Source: Lysobacter capsici
Lineage (GTDB): Bacteria; Pseudomonadota; Gammaproteobacteria; Xanthomonadales; Xanthomonadaceae
Assembly: GCF_018732085.1 (NCBI RefSeq)
Contig: NZ_CP076103.1
Span: forward strand, 5,456,001 to 5,520,000
Direction of reading: 5' to 3'
Length of the DNA: 64,000 nt
In this document: in pieces, positions 1-9,065 of the stretch
Layout of the letters: each line of letters begins with the position of its first letter
Position numbering within the stretch: position 1 is the first letter of the stretch
Program-made: the position numbers and the translations under genes
Notes under the pieces: model-generated
What the model saw: the letters and a program-made list of their open reading frames with translations, nothing else
What the model was told of the DNA's origin: nothing
Database searches by the model: none

Positions 1-201
1 TTGTCGAGGCAAGGAGTTCCACGTTGCCGTATCGCAACGCGGTGCTAGGCTGTCCATCGATGGTCATCCAAGGAATGAGGCCGTCGCGCCGCGCCATCGG
101 GCACGAGCATCACAACAGGGTGTCCGCCGCTGTCCGGCCCGCCCGCCGTCCAGCGCGCCCGCCTCGCAGCCATCAACCGCGTCCTGGTATCAACCGCAGC
201 G

Positions 202-1674
202 ATGACCGTCCGCGAATCGTACCCGTCCCTCTGGCATGGCTTCATCGACTGGATGAAACGCGTGCCCACCCGCGCGGCGCGCGACCGACGCAACGCAGTG
301 ACGCTGCAAGCGATACTCGCGGTCATCGCCGCCGCCACGCTGGTCATGGCGATCGCATCGTGCAGCGCCATGACCGATACGACCGGCGTCGCCGACAACG
401 GCTTGATGCTGATCGTCAGCGCCTACGCGTGGCTGTGTTTCTGCCTGCTGCGCAATGGATTGTTCCGGCTCTCGACCAGCCTCACCGTCATCGGCGGCCT
501 GGTCCTGATGGGCATGAGCTATCACGCCTACGGATTGCGCGCGCAGTCCGGGCTGCAGATCACCCAGTTGCTGCCGCTGCTGTGTTCGGGATTGTTCCTG
601 GGCCGGGCCGCCGCCTGGTGGACCGCCCTGGCCAACGCGGCGACGCTGGCGATAGGCGCGCATACCGACCTGCAACTGGCGACCGATTCCCTGCAGGCCT
701 CCGACGCCCTGACCAATCTGCTGCTGGCCGGCATGAATTTTCTGGTGCTGGCGACGATCCTCGATCGGCTGATCCTGTCCTCGCAACGCGCGATCAATCG
801 CAGCGAAGAACTCAACGAACTGTGCCTGGAACTCCAGCACCAGGTCGAAGAGAAGGAACGCGCCTACGAACGCCTGCTGCAAACCCAGAAGATGGAAACC
901 ATCGGTCGGCTCTCGACCGGCATCGCCCACGACTTCAACGCCATCCTCAGCGTGATCCTGGGCCATGCGACCTCCGTGGACAGGCGCGGCGGTTCCATCG
1001 ACGCGGTGCTTCCGGGGATTCGGCAGGCGGCGCGGCGCGGCGCCACGCTCACCCGGCGCCTGCTCAGCTTCAGCCGGACGCATGTCCGGGAGATATCCAC
1101 CTTCGATCTCGCCCAGGCCGTCGACGAAGTGCGGCCGTTGATCCTGCCGATGTTCCCCCGCGGCATCGAGGTATCGCTGGACACCTCCATCCCCGGCCCG
1201 CTGATCAGCGCGGACCGCGACGAACTGGTGCTGGCGCTGTTGAACATCGCCAGCAACGCCTGCGATGCCATGCCGCGCGGCGGCCGCTTCGCGCTGACCG
1301 TCGAAGCCGACGCGGAGCATGCGTTGCTGCGACTGGAAGACACCGGGACCGGCATGGCGCCCGAGGTGCTCTCGCGCCTGTTCGAGCCGTTCTTCACCAC
1401 CAAGCCGAAAGACAAGGGAACCGGCATCGGCATGGCGACCGTGCATCGCTTCGTGACCGACCACGGCGGCGACATCCATGCCGACAGCGCCCCCGGCCAG
1501 GGCACGCGCATCCGCATCCGATTGCCGCTGGCGTTGCCGGGACGCGAACACGGATACGCGGACGGCGTCGGCGCGGAGATTCCGCGCACCCGTGCGGACG
1601 CTGGCGATCATGAAAACGCACCGTGCGGCCCCGCTGAACCGGCGATCATCGCTTGTCGCGTGGCCGGTTCCTGA
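202..1674 (+). CDS. Membrane sensor histidine kinase
   Basis: Two-component sensor kinase of 490 residues. About five hydrophobic segments occupy residues 35-190, followed by a short coiled coil (200-230) leading into the dimerisation helix. The phosphoacceptor is His243 in the motif GIAHDFN. The ATPase domain shows the N box around Asn352, DTGTG at 380-384, FEPFFTT at 394-400 and GTGIGMA at 406-412. There is no recognisable periplasmic sensor or attached receiver domain. After about residue 445 the protein runs on in a tail that resembles no domain. It converges on the propeller gene, and the nearest response regulator lies beyond that gene at 4198-4914, so the three probably form one signalling unit (inference). 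The start is an ATG without a clear ribosome site. Confidence 0.85.
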   Translation: MTVRESYPSLWHGFIDWMKRVPTRAARDRRNAVTLQAILAVIAAATLVMAIASCSAMTDTTGVADNGLMLIVSAYAWLCFCLLRNGLFRLSTSLTVIGGLVLMGMSYHAYGLRAQSGLQITQLLPLLCSGLFLGRAAAWWTALANAATLAIGAHTDLQLATDSLQASDALTNLLLAGMNFLVLATILDRLILSSQRAINRSEELNELCLELQHQVEEKERAYERLLQTQKMETIGRLSTGIAHDFNAILSVILGHATSVDRRGGSIDAVLPGIRQAARRGATLTRRLLSFSRTHVREISTFDLAQAVDEVRPLILPMFPRGIEVSLDTSIPGPLISADRDELVLALLNIASNACDAMPRGGRFALTVEADAEHALLRLEDTGTGMAPEVLSRLFEPFFTTKPKDKGTGIGMATVHRFVTDHGGDIHADSAPGQGTRIRIRLPLALPGREHGYADGVGAEIPRTRADAGDHENAPCGPAEPAIIACRVAGS

Positions 1675-1755
1675 GCGAGGCGGCGACAGGTTTCCGCAAT
1701 CGGTCGGCACTTCCCGATCGGCGCGACTCGACCCGCGCTCCCCGATCGGTCTTGC

Positions 1756-4155
1756 TCAATCGGGGTTCCTTCGCACCCACGCTCCTTCCTGGCTTGCGCC
1801 GAACTGGGTGCCGCCGACCAGCGCCAGCAGACCCAGCGATGTCGCCAGGATCAGGATCCACGGTCGCAGATACCAGGGCTGCGGATTGACAATCCGCAGG
1901 CTGGCCGAGGCCGGCGACCATCGCCCTCCTTGGCTGCGCGCCTGCACTTCGAACAGATGCTCGCCCCACGGGATCGACGTATACAGGATGCTGCGGTTCT
2001 GCCCCGCCTCCACCCAATCGTGGTCGAAACCCAGAAGACGGAAACGGTAGCGGGTTTCCCAGGGCCGGCTGAGGTTGATCGCGCTGTAGTGGATTTCCAG
2101 ACTGCGCGCGAAAGGCTGCAAGGCCAGGGACGATCCGGCGATCTTCTGGCTGCGTCCGGCGATCGCCACCTCTTCGATATGCGGCCTGAGCGGCACCGGC
2201 TGCACATCGGTCACAGCCGCCGGATCGATGACCGCGAATCCCTCCACCAAGGAAAACCACAGCCGGCCCTGCGCATCGCGATGGCAGGAGCTCGAATGGC
2301 CTCCGTTGACTTCGGCCGGAATCAATCCATCGCTCGCCGTGTAACCGACGGACTCGATCTGGGCCGTGTCCGCCCGCGGCGTCGGCAACAAGGTCACGCC
2401 GCGATTGCCTCCCAGCCACAAACGTCCCTGTCCGTCGGGCAGGATGCACGACACGGTATCGTCGAACAGCCCGTTCTGGCTGTCGTAGCGGCGCACCTGG
2501 CCGCGATGGATGCGATTGAGCCCGCCGCCATAGGTCCCCACCCACAGCGTCGCGGTGGCCGGGTCTTCGTACACGGTCCGCGCGAATCGCGAGGACAGTC
2601 CCTGCTCGGGCGTCCATCGTTCGACGACGCGTTCGTCGAGCAAGCGCCACACACCGCGATCGCCGACGAACCAATGGCCGCCGCGCGCGGCCGCGACGAC
2701 GTTGTTGATGCTCATGCCCTGCAAGGCATCGATGCGGTGCTGCTCGCCGATGCGTCCTTCCGCGTCGATCGCGACCACGAACGTGGAGCGCCCCGATGCG
2801 ATGAGAAGACGGCCGTCGCCGTACTGCCAGACATTGATCGGTACCCCGGCTTCCCAGGCGCCAATGCGCTGCGGCTTGCCGCCGACGACACGGACCAGGC
2901 GCCCCTGCGCCAGCCCCACCCACAACGCGCCTGCGGGGTCCAGCGACAAGGTGGTGACACATTCCTCGTCGGAGGTTTGCAGAATCGATTGCGACACCAT
3001 GCCGCCGTCGCGCCGCCAATGCCGCAGTCCCGCGCAGGCCGATCCGAACCACAGCCCGCCTTCGCCATCGGCGATCACCGCGCGGCCGGCCATGTTCACG
3101 CCCGCCTTGGGCGCGCGGATCAAACCGAACAGCGGCTTGCGCACGCGCAGCAACCCCTTGCTGCCGCTGCCGATCCAGACATTGCCTTCGTCGTCCCGCG
3201 CCAGGCTGGTGACGCCCTTGCCGAACAACTCGGGAATGTCGCGCCAGCCGCCGGCGCCGTCTTCCTGGAGCAACCGTCCCGAGACGGTCGCGACCCACCA
3301 TCGGCCGTCCGCGTCCTTCACCGCCGCGATGGGGCTCGCCACGCCCAGCGCTCGCCATTGCCCGTGTTCGGGATCGACGCTGTCCGGGTTGGGATCGGGA
3401 TCGTAGCGATAGAGCGCGTGCGCGGTGCCGACGAGCAAATCGTCGCCGTCGGGCTTGAGCACATTCACTCGGTCGTTGCCGTCGGGCATCGCGATACGCC
3501 GAAGCTGTCCGTCGGCCATGACGAAAAGCCCGTCGTCGCCGCCGGCATACAAAGCCCCCTTGCCGTCGCGAGCCAGGCGCGTATGGCCCACGCTTCCGTA
3601 ATCGACCCATGTCTCGCGCTGATGCACCGGATCCAGACTGAGCAAGCCGACGGTGGTGGCGATCCACACCGTCCGGTCCGGCGTCTGCAGAATGTCGTTG
3701 ATCTGACACGTCCCTCCGCAGACCGGCAAGTGATGGAACGCGCCCTCCCGGTAGACGCTCAATCCGGCGTCCTGCGTGCCGATCCAGAGCCAGCGCCGGT
3801 CGTCCTCGTGCAGCGCCACGATGCGATCGCTCGCAGGCCCGGCCTGCGCTCGGTCCTGCGACTGCGGCGGCCCCGGCGAGGCATTGCTTCTGAACACCTT
3901 GAACGTCAGCCCGTCGAATCGCGCGAGGCCGCCGAACGTGCCGATCCACAGATAGCCGTCGCGGGCCTGGACCACGGCATTGACGCCCGATTGCGGCAGC
4001 CCGTCGTCGCCGCTGAAGGCGCGCAAGCCCACCCGATGCTCGGGCTGCACCTTGGCCGAGGTCGACGCCGAGGTTGAAGCCGACGCCGCATCGGCCAGGA
4101 CGAACACCACGGCGGCCCACAGCGCCCGCCGCAGCCAGATCTCGATGCACCTCAC
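1756..4155 (-). CDS. Beta-propeller two-component sensor protein lacking an output domain
   Basis: Exported sensor of 799 residues with an N-terminal signal, then many propeller repeats of the Reg_prop type (W-I-G-T and W-V-G-like blades) through about residue 660, a Y_Y_Y-like domain near 670-745 (GFDHDWVEAG, GEHLFEVQA), and one transmembrane helix near 755-780. Proteins of this architecture normally continue into a histidine kinase or GGDEF domain; here the frame stops about 20 residues after the helix. It starts 42 bases downstream of the response regulator in the same direction, so they are probably one operon. It could sense a ligand for a partner kinase such as the convergent gene at 202-1674 (inference), or be a truncated former hybrid sensor. 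Confidence 0.8.
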   Translation of the reverse strand: MRCIEIWLRRALWAAVVFVLADAASASTSASTSAKVQPEHRVGLRAFSGDDGLPQSGVNAVVQARDGYLWIGTFGGLARFDGLTFKVFRSNASPGPPQSQDRAQAGPASDRIVALHEDDRRWLWIGTQDAGLSVYREGAFHHLPVCGGTCQINDILQTPDRTVWIATTVGLLSLDPVHQRETWVDYGSVGHTRLARDGKGALYAGGDDGLFVMADGQLRRIAMPDGNDRVNVLKPDGDDLLVGTAHALYRYDPDPNPDSVDPEHGQWRALGVASPIAAVKDADGRWWVATVSGRLLQEDGAGGWRDIPELFGKGVTSLARDDEGNVWIGSGSKGLLRVRKPLFGLIRAPKAGVNMAGRAVIADGEGGLWFGSACAGLRHWRRDGGMVSQSILQTSDEECVTTLSLDPAGALWVGLAQGRLVRVVGGKPQRIGAWEAGVPINVWQYGDGRLLIASGRSTFVVAIDAEGRIGEQHRIDALQGMSINNVVAAARGGHWFVGDRGVWRLLDERVVERWTPEQGLSSRFARTVYEDPATATLWVGTYGGGLNRIHRGQVRRYDSQNGLFDDTVSCILPDGQGRLWLGGNRGVTLLPTPRADTAQIESVGYTASDGLIPAEVNGGHSSSCHRDAQGRLWFSLVEGFAVIDPAAVTDVQPVPLRPHIEEVAIAGRSQKIAGSSLALQPFARSLEIHYSAINLSRPWETRYRFRLLGFDHDWVEAGQNRSILYTSIPWGEHLFEVQARSQGGRWSPASASLRIVNPQPWYLRPWILILATSLGLLALVGGTQFGASQEGAWVRRNPD

Positions 4156-4197
4156 CGCGTTGCTACTCCGACGCCGGCGCGGTGCCGACGCGATCGA

Positions 4198-4914
4198 CTA
4201 CCAGTTGAGTACATAACCGATGCCGCGCACCGCGCGCAGGGGAAGTTCCTCTTCCGCCAGTCGCTGACACTTCTTGCGCAGACGGTGGACCAGCATCTCC
4301 AGCCGATGCGGATCGAAGTCGTAGGCGTTCTTGACCAGGCGCGCGATCAAGGTCTCGCGCTGCACCGGAACGCCGGCCGCCGCGGCCAGCATCGCCATGA
4401 CCTGACGCTCGGCGAGGTTCATCTCGATCTCGACACCGCTCGGGGCCAGGATGCACCAGCCTCGCTCATCCAGCCGCCACTGACTGCGCGTTTGCACCGG
4501 ATTCGCATCCGGCACGACCCATCGCGCCAGATTGTGCAAGGTCGTCACCACCTCTTCCATATCCACCGGCTTGGGCAGATAGGCGTCCGCGCCCGCGCGC
4601 AGGCCGCGCATCCGGTCCGGGCCGGAATCGTATCCGGTCAACATGACGATCCCGACGCGCGCCGACAACCGGCGCAGGTGCGCGGCGATGCTGAAGCCGT
4701 CTTCGTCGGGCAGGCCGATGTCGAGCAGCACGAGATCGTAGGAGCGAAGCGTCATCGATCGGTACAGCTCCAGCGCCCCGGTCATCCCGACGACCGAGAA
4801 TCCCGAATGGGTCAACACCGGCAAGAGCACGTCTTCGCGGAACGTCCGGTCGTCTTCCACCACCGCAAGCGTGGGCAGCCGGCGCGCGGCGTCCATCAAG
4901 CGAGCGTCCATCAT
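4198..4914 (-). CDS. OmpR-family response regulator
   Basis: DNA-binding response regulator of 238 residues. The receiver domain has the acidic pocket VVEDD near residues 18-22, the phosphoacceptor Asp65 in LLDIGLPDEDG, a Thr in MLTGYD and the conserved Lys in LPKPVD. The C-terminal winged helix ends in RGIGYVLNW, typical of OmpR/PhoB proteins. A TTG 12 bases further upstream is in frame, but GGGGGAAG lies just before the paired ATG codons at 4914/4911, so one of these is preferred. It is the first gene of an operon with the propeller sensor. A CRP-like site lies about 120 bases upstream. Confidence 0.88.
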   Translation of the reverse strand: MMDARLMDAARRLPTLAVVEDDRTFREDVLLPVLTHSGFSVVGMTGALELYRSMTLRSYDLVLLDIGLPDEDGFSIAAHLRRLSARVGIVMLTGYDSGPDRMRGLRAGADAYLPKPVDMEEVVTTLHNLARWVVPDANPVQTRSQWRLDERGWCILAPSGVEIEMNLAERQVMAMLAAAAGVPVQRETLIARLVKNAYDFDPHRLEMLVHRLRKKCQRLAEEELPLRAVRGIGYVLNW

Positions 4915-5033
4915 TACTTCCCCCAAGGAAACCCGAACCCGCTTTGCGGAAACACGCGCGCGCTTGTTCCGCTTTCCACGCGGGGATCAAAGTAGCATCG
5001 TGTTCTTCGATAGCGCGATAACGAAACCGCTTT

Positions 5034-5049
5034 CGTGATCAATATCACA
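5034..5049 (-). promoter_or_regulatory. CRP/Clp-type binding site
   Basis: On the minus strand the sequence TGTGATATTGATCACG fits the CRP consensus TGTGA-N6-TCACA with one mismatch in the last base. Xanthomonads carry the CRP homologue Clp, which recognises the same consensus. It sits about 120 bases upstream of the response-regulator start, in a 400-base region otherwise free of genes. Control of the two-component operon by Clp is inference. Confidence 0.45.
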
Positions 5050-5335
5050 ACGCCCGACCGCCACGCCGATGCATGCCGCTGCGGCGACAGCGGATGGATC
5101 GTCGCAACGCGAATCGACCGTGCCGGACATGACGAGTTGGCGCACGCGTTCCCCCATGCGCTTGCGTGGATGGATGAGCGCCTGGGCGACTGCGCGCCCG
5201 GTTTTGCGCAGGCTTGCGTGCGGCATGTCGCGGGCCGGAACGCATCTTGCCGCCACGATGGCCGCCGCGCCGATGCGGATACCACTCACGGGCAAGCGCG
5301 ACGCTGTGTTGTCCGTTACCTGCCCGTTACCGCAT

Positions 5336-6295
5336 TCACTTCGACGGCGCCCGACGCTTCTTCATGACAGCCTGCGAACGCGCGCCTTCGCTTTTCTCGG
5401 TCGGGTGGGCCGCGCAAGTCAGCGCGACGAAATTTTTCGTCTGCGCCGACGCTTGGTCGAGCAGATGCGCCAGCGCCAGGCGCGCGATCGGCTGCAGGCC
5501 GGCGATATCGCGATAGACGATGCCGGGCAGCGCGAACCGGCGCATCGCCTCGGGCACGATCGACACGCCCAGTTCGGCCGCGACCAGCGCCAGCGACGAG
5601 GCGAGTTGCGGCGCATGCTGGCCCAGGCGCGGTTCGAACCCGGCTTGACGGCAGGCGCCGACGATGGCGTCGTGCAGGGTCGGGCCGACGGTGCGCGGGG
5701 TCAGGATCAACGCATCCTCGCGCAGTTCGGTCAGGTGGATCGATTTGCGCCGGCCGTCGCGCGCGGCGGGGTGCGCGCTCGGAAGCGCGGCGATCATCGC
5801 TTCGTCGAGCAGCGGATACAGGCGCATGTCGTCGTTCTCCGAGCCGTCCGGGCGCAGGAACGCCAGATCCAGCGAACCGTCGCGCAGCTTCGCCGACAGG
5901 TGGGCGCTGTTGCCTTCCTCCAAGGTGAGTTCGACGTCGGCGTAGCGGCGGCGGAAATCGCGGATCGCCTGGGTCGTCAGCGGCGCGAGGATCGCCGACG
6001 AGGTGAAGCCAAGCCGCAGCGCGCCGGTCTCGCCGCGCGCGGCGCGCTGCGCCTGGCGCACCGCCGCGGCGGCTTGTTCGGGCAGGGTGCGCACGCGTTC
6101 GAGAAAGGCGCGGCCGGCGTCGGTGAGTTCGGCGCCGTGCGGTACGCGGTGGAACAGGCGCGCGCCGACCTGGGTTTCCAGGTCGCGGATTTGTTGACTC
6201 AACGGCGGTTGGCCGATGCCGAGCCGTTCCGCGGCGCGGGTGAAGTTGCGCTCCCCGGCGACGGCGAGGAAATAGCGGATGTGGCGCAGTTCCAT
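5336..6295 (-). CDS. LysR-family transcriptional regulator
   Basis: Regulator of 319 residues. The N-terminal winged helix-turn-helix covers residues 1-60 (MELRHIRYFLAVA, then the recognition helix GIGQPPLSQQIRDLE) and is followed by a periplasmic-binding-protein-like effector domain (LRLGFTSSAI near 95). A TTG 12 bases upstream is in frame, but GGAGAT six bases before the ATG at 6295 fixes that start. The last 25 residues are basic and probably disordered. It is transcribed divergently from the MFS exporter at 6372, the usual arrangement for a LysR protein controlling its neighbour. Confidence 0.9.
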   Translation of the reverse strand: MELRHIRYFLAVAGERNFTRAAERLGIGQPPLSQQIRDLETQVGARLFHRVPHGAELTDAGRAFLERVRTLPEQAAAAVRQAQRAARGETGALRLGFTSSAILAPLTTQAIRDFRRRYADVELTLEEGNSAHLSAKLRDGSLDLAFLRPDGSENDDMRLYPLLDEAMIAALPSAHPAARDGRRKSIHLTELREDALILTPRTVGPTLHDAIVGACRQAGFEPRLGQHAPQLASSLALVAAELGVSIVPEAMRRFALPGIVYRDIAGLQPIARLALAHLLDQASAQTKNFVALTCAAHPTEKSEGARSQAVMKKRRAPSK

Positions 6296-6303
6296 CGGTA
6301 TCT

Positions 6304-6339
6304 CCAAAACATATGGAGCAAGTAACTTTCATATATTGG
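6304..6339. promoter_or_regulatory. Divergent promoter region with imperfect inverted repeat
   Basis: The short gap between the LysR gene and the MFS gene is AT-rich against its GC-rich surroundings. It holds an imperfect inverted repeat, CCAAAACATATG at 6304-6315 and CATATATTGG at 6330-6339. This is the likely LysR-binding site (inference from position and symmetry). Confidence 0.45.
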
Positions 6340-6371
6340 ACGAATGAAGTACCCGGCGCCATCCTGGCCGC

Positions 6372-7613
6372 ATGAGTACGACGCCCCTGCCGATATCCGC
6401 CCTCGCCGCGCCGATCGAACGCGGCACCACCGCCTATCGCCGCGCCAATGTCGCCCTGTTCCTGGCCGGCTGTTCGACCTTCTCGCTGCTGTACTGCGTG
6501 CAGCCGTTGCTGCCGGAGTTCGCGCACGACTTCGCTCTCGCTCCGGCGGTCAGCTCGCTCGCGTTGTCGCTGACCACCGCGGCGTTGGCGCTGGCGATCT
6601 TCATCGCCGGCGCACTGTCGCAGCAGGTGTCGCGTCGACGCCTGATGTTCGCCTCGATGGCGCTGGCCGCGGCCTGCAACCTGCTGGCCGCGATCGCGCC
6701 GGACTGGACCTTGCTGTTGCTGGCGCGAACCATCGAAGGCGCGATGCTGGGCGGCGTGCCGGCGGTGGCGATGGCCTACCTGGCCGAGGAAATGGACCCG
6801 CGCCATCTGAGCGGCGCGATGGGCCTGTACGTCGCCGGCACCGCGTTCGGCGGGATGATGGGGCGCGTCGGCATGGGCTTGCTGGTCGAGATCGGCTCCT
6901 GGCGTTCGGCGATGGCGGCGATCGGCGCGTTCGGGCTGATCGCGGCGATCGGTTTCGCCGCGCTGCTGCCGCCGTCGCGCCGTTTCGTGCCGCGCCGCGG
7001 TTTCGTATTGCGCCATCACCTCGACGCCTGGCGCGCGCATCTGGCCGACCCGGGGCTGCTGCGTTTGTTCGCGATCGGCTTCGTGCTCACCAGCGTGTTC
7101 GTGGCGCTGTTCAACTACGTCGGCTTCCGGCTCGCCGGCGCTCCCTACGATCTGGGGCCGGCAGGGATCAGCCTGATCTTCCTGGCCTATGTGTTCGGCA
7201 TGTTCTCCTCGCCGTTCGGCGGCCGCCTGGCCGACCGCTTCGGCGCACGCGCGCCGTTGATCGGCGGCATCGCGATCATGACCGCCGGCGCCGTGGTCAC
7301 GCTGAGCGCTTCGCTGCCTGCGATCGTGGCCGGCATCTGCCTGATCACGATCGGTTTCTTCGTCGCCCATTCGGTCGCCAGCGCCTGGGTCGGACGGCTC
7401 GCGCGCGCGGACAAGGGCCACGCCTCGTCGCTGTATCTGTTGTTCTATTACTTTGGCTCCAGCGTGACCGGCGTGATCGGCGGCTGGGCCTGGCAGCACG
7501 GCGGCTGGAGCGGCGAAGTCGCGTTGACCGCGAGCCTGGCGGTGGCGGGTATCGTGTTGGCGACCCAGATCGACGACCGTCACCATGCACACGGAGCGAC
7601 GCGTGAGCGATAA
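6372..7613 (+). CDS. MFS transporter, YnfM-like drug/metabolite exporter
   Basis: Inner-membrane transporter of 413 residues with twelve hydrophobic helices and the MFS loop 2-3 and 8-9 signatures (GALSQQVSRRRLM; GGRLADRFGARAPLIGG). The N-terminus CSTFSLLYCVQPLLPEFA matches the YnfM/Bcr-like proton-driven exporter group. It is divergent from a LysR gene that probably controls it. The substrate cannot be read from the sequence. An in-frame GTG of the next gene overlaps its stop codon, so the two may be co-transcribed. Confidence 0.88.
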   Translation: MSTTPLPISALAAPIERGTTAYRRANVALFLAGCSTFSLLYCVQPLLPEFAHDFALAPAVSSLALSLTTAALALAIFIAGALSQQVSRRRLMFASMALAAACNLLAAIAPDWTLLLLARTIEGAMLGGVPAVAMAYLAEEMDPRHLSGAMGLYVAGTAFGGMMGRVGMGLLVEIGSWRSAMAAIGAFGLIAAIGFAALLPPSRRFVPRRGFVLRHHLDAWRAHLADPGLLRLFAIGFVLTSVFVALFNYVGFRLAGAPYDLGPAGISLIFLAYVFGMFSSPFGGRLADRFGARAPLIGGIAIMTAGAVVTLSASLPAIVAGICLITIGFFVAHSVASAWVGRLARADKGHASSLYLLFYYFGSSVTGVIGGWAWQHGGWSGEVALTASLAVAGIVLATQIDDRHHAHGATRER

Positions 7614-7701
7614 GCAGGCGCTGCCGTTGCCGCCGGGCCTGCTGTGCGACGAACGGCCGCATTCGTACTATCCGACTTCAACGATCGACGGGAGCAATGC
7701 A

Positions 7702-8169
7702 ATGAACGCGCTGGACTTCGACGACACCGAGCTCGACGCGCTGCTGCGACTCAACCGCCTGCGCGCCGAACCGGCCAGCGACACCCCGCAGGCGCTGGAA
7801 GATCATTTCGCCCAGCGTTACCAGGCCGATCGCCGCTTCGCCGTGTACGGAACCCTGGCGCCGGGCAAGCCGAACCATCATCACCTCAGCGGTCTCGACG
7901 GCGCCTGGACGCAAGGACACTTCGTCACCGGCCGCCTGGAGCAGTCGGGATGGGGCGCCGACATGGGCTATCCGGCCTTGCGTTGGTCCGAATCGGGCGA
8001 GGCGATCGAAGTCCAGTTGTTCGCATCCGACGACCTGCCCTTGCACTGGCCGCGACTGGATGCGTTCGAAGGCGACGAGTACCTGCGCATCCTGGTACCG
8101 GTGCATGCGCCGGACGGCTCGGTCACGGTGGCCAATGTGTATGCCGCAAGGCCCGACCGGCAAGCGTGA
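7702..8169 (+). CDS. Gamma-glutamylcyclotransferase-like (AIG2/GGCT fold) protein
   Basis: Cytoplasmic protein of 155 residues. The motif FAVYGTLAPGKPNHHHL near residues 45-61 corresponds to the YGTL substrate loop of the gamma-glutamylcyclotransferase fold. A conserved acidic residue follows in the segment RLDAFEGDEYLR, as in AIG2-like proteins, where a Glu acts as the catalytic base. Typical substrates are gamma-glutamyl peptides or amines; the actual one is unknown. The ATG at 7702 has GGGAG seven bases before it. A GTG at 7603 with GGAG upstream is also possible; it would overlap the MFS gene and add 33 residues. Confidence 0.75.
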   Translation: MNALDFDDTELDALLRLNRLRAEPASDTPQALEDHFAQRYQADRRFAVYGTLAPGKPNHHHLSGLDGAWTQGHFVTGRLEQSGWGADMGYPALRWSESGEAIEVQLFASDDLPLHWPRLDAFEGDEYLRILVPVHAPDGSVTVANVYAARPDRQA

Positions 8170-8190
8170 TCGCCACCGTGAAGGCCGAGG

Positions 8191-8901
8191 TATTTTCGTA
8201 ACCGTCCGCATTGCGAAGCAGCGGCGACTTGCACCGCGGGGATTGCGTTGCCCCGCTCTTGATCGGGTCCGAGAATGCCCGCGGTGCCCCGGAATAGAGC
8301 GCTACCGACGGCATCGCACGCCTGGGCCGTCATTGTCGAAGGCCCAATGGGTTCCATCGAAGCACGATCAAGACCACAAGGAGCAAGGAATGCTGAAACA
8401 AAAGGATGCACTCGGAAAGTTTCTCGCCGTGGCGATCTGCCTGAGCGGATTTTCGGCGGTCGCGCACGACGCCGTCGCGGGCGGCTGGGTCGAAAGCGGC
8501 CGCACCGCCTACTACAAGAACAGTTTCTTCGGCAGCTTCGACAGCCACACCTGCAGCGTCGGCGGCCCGGATTTCGCCGGTTTCCCGGGATCGTGCCCGA
8601 ACGACGGCGCGAGCGGCTGGAACAGCAACTTCACCGCCTCGTTCGACCTGTCGAGCAGCGATCTCAACATCTGCAACTTCGACCCGCACTCCCCCGGCTC
8701 CTCGTGCGACACCCAGGCGTATGCGGTCAACGGCCAGGCCGTCCGCGGCGGCCTTCCGGCCAACTGCACGGTCGGCACGCGCGCGGTGGCCTCATGGGGA
8801 CGCAAGGAGACGATCGTCATCCAGTACGAAGAACTGGATGTCGAAACGACCGAGCAAGCGCGAGAGTATGTCTGCCAATAAGGCGACGATATTTTCGTAA
8901 C
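8191..8901 (+). repeat. 12-bp direct repeat flanking a secreted-protein gene
   Basis: The 12 bases TATTTTCGTAAC occur at 8191-8202 and again at 8890-8901, each preceded at a similar distance by AAGGC. The copies bracket the gene at 8390-8881. They may record a small duplication or an insertion boundary. Confidence 0.4.
8390..8881 (+). CDS. Small secreted cysteine-containing protein of unknown function
   Basis: Protein of 163 residues not recognised. It begins with a signal peptide (a Lys-rich start, then FLAVAICLSGFSAVAHDAVA with likely cleavage near residue 29). The mature part is rich in Ser, Gly and Asn and has about seven Cys residues, which suggests disulphide bonds in the periplasm or outside the cell. 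The ATG at 8390 has AAGGAGCAAGGA just upstream, a strong ribosome site. A stable hairpin follows the gene. The frame stays open far upstream, but that part has no coding character. Confidence 0.7.
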   Translation: MLKQKDALGKFLAVAICLSGFSAVAHDAVAGGWVESGRTAYYKNSFFGSFDSHTCSVGGPDFAGFPGSCPNDGASGWNSNFTASFDLSSSDLNICNFDPHSPGSSCDTQAYAVNGQAVRGGLPANCTVGTRAVASWGRKETIVIQYEELDVETTEQAREYVCQ

Positions 8902-8910
8902 GCGCACACA

Positions 8911-8942
8911 TCTCCCGGGCCGCGTTCGCGTGGTCCGGGAGA
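8911..8942 (+). terminator. Hairpin with UUCG loop after the secreted-protein gene
   Basis: A 14-bp stem (two G-U pairs) runs from 8911-8924 to 8929-8942 and closes on a TTCG tetraloop, 30 bases after the stop at 8881. There is no T tract, so it may protect the 3' end of the message rather than act as a classical intrinsic terminator. Confidence 0.55.
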
Positions 8943-9065
8943 ACCGGAGCAGTCGGACAGGGCGCCTTGTTGGGACCGATCGCCGCGTATAAGCTCGCCA
9001 CGCCACGCCACGACGCCTGGCATCGACGAACGTCGCCGCATCCCTCTCCCCCTTGAGAGCACCTC

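Noticed and set aside
1646..1760. Extending the propeller protein by a programmed frameshift
   Set aside because: No slippery sequence or downstream structure is evident; decay or rearrangement is simpler.
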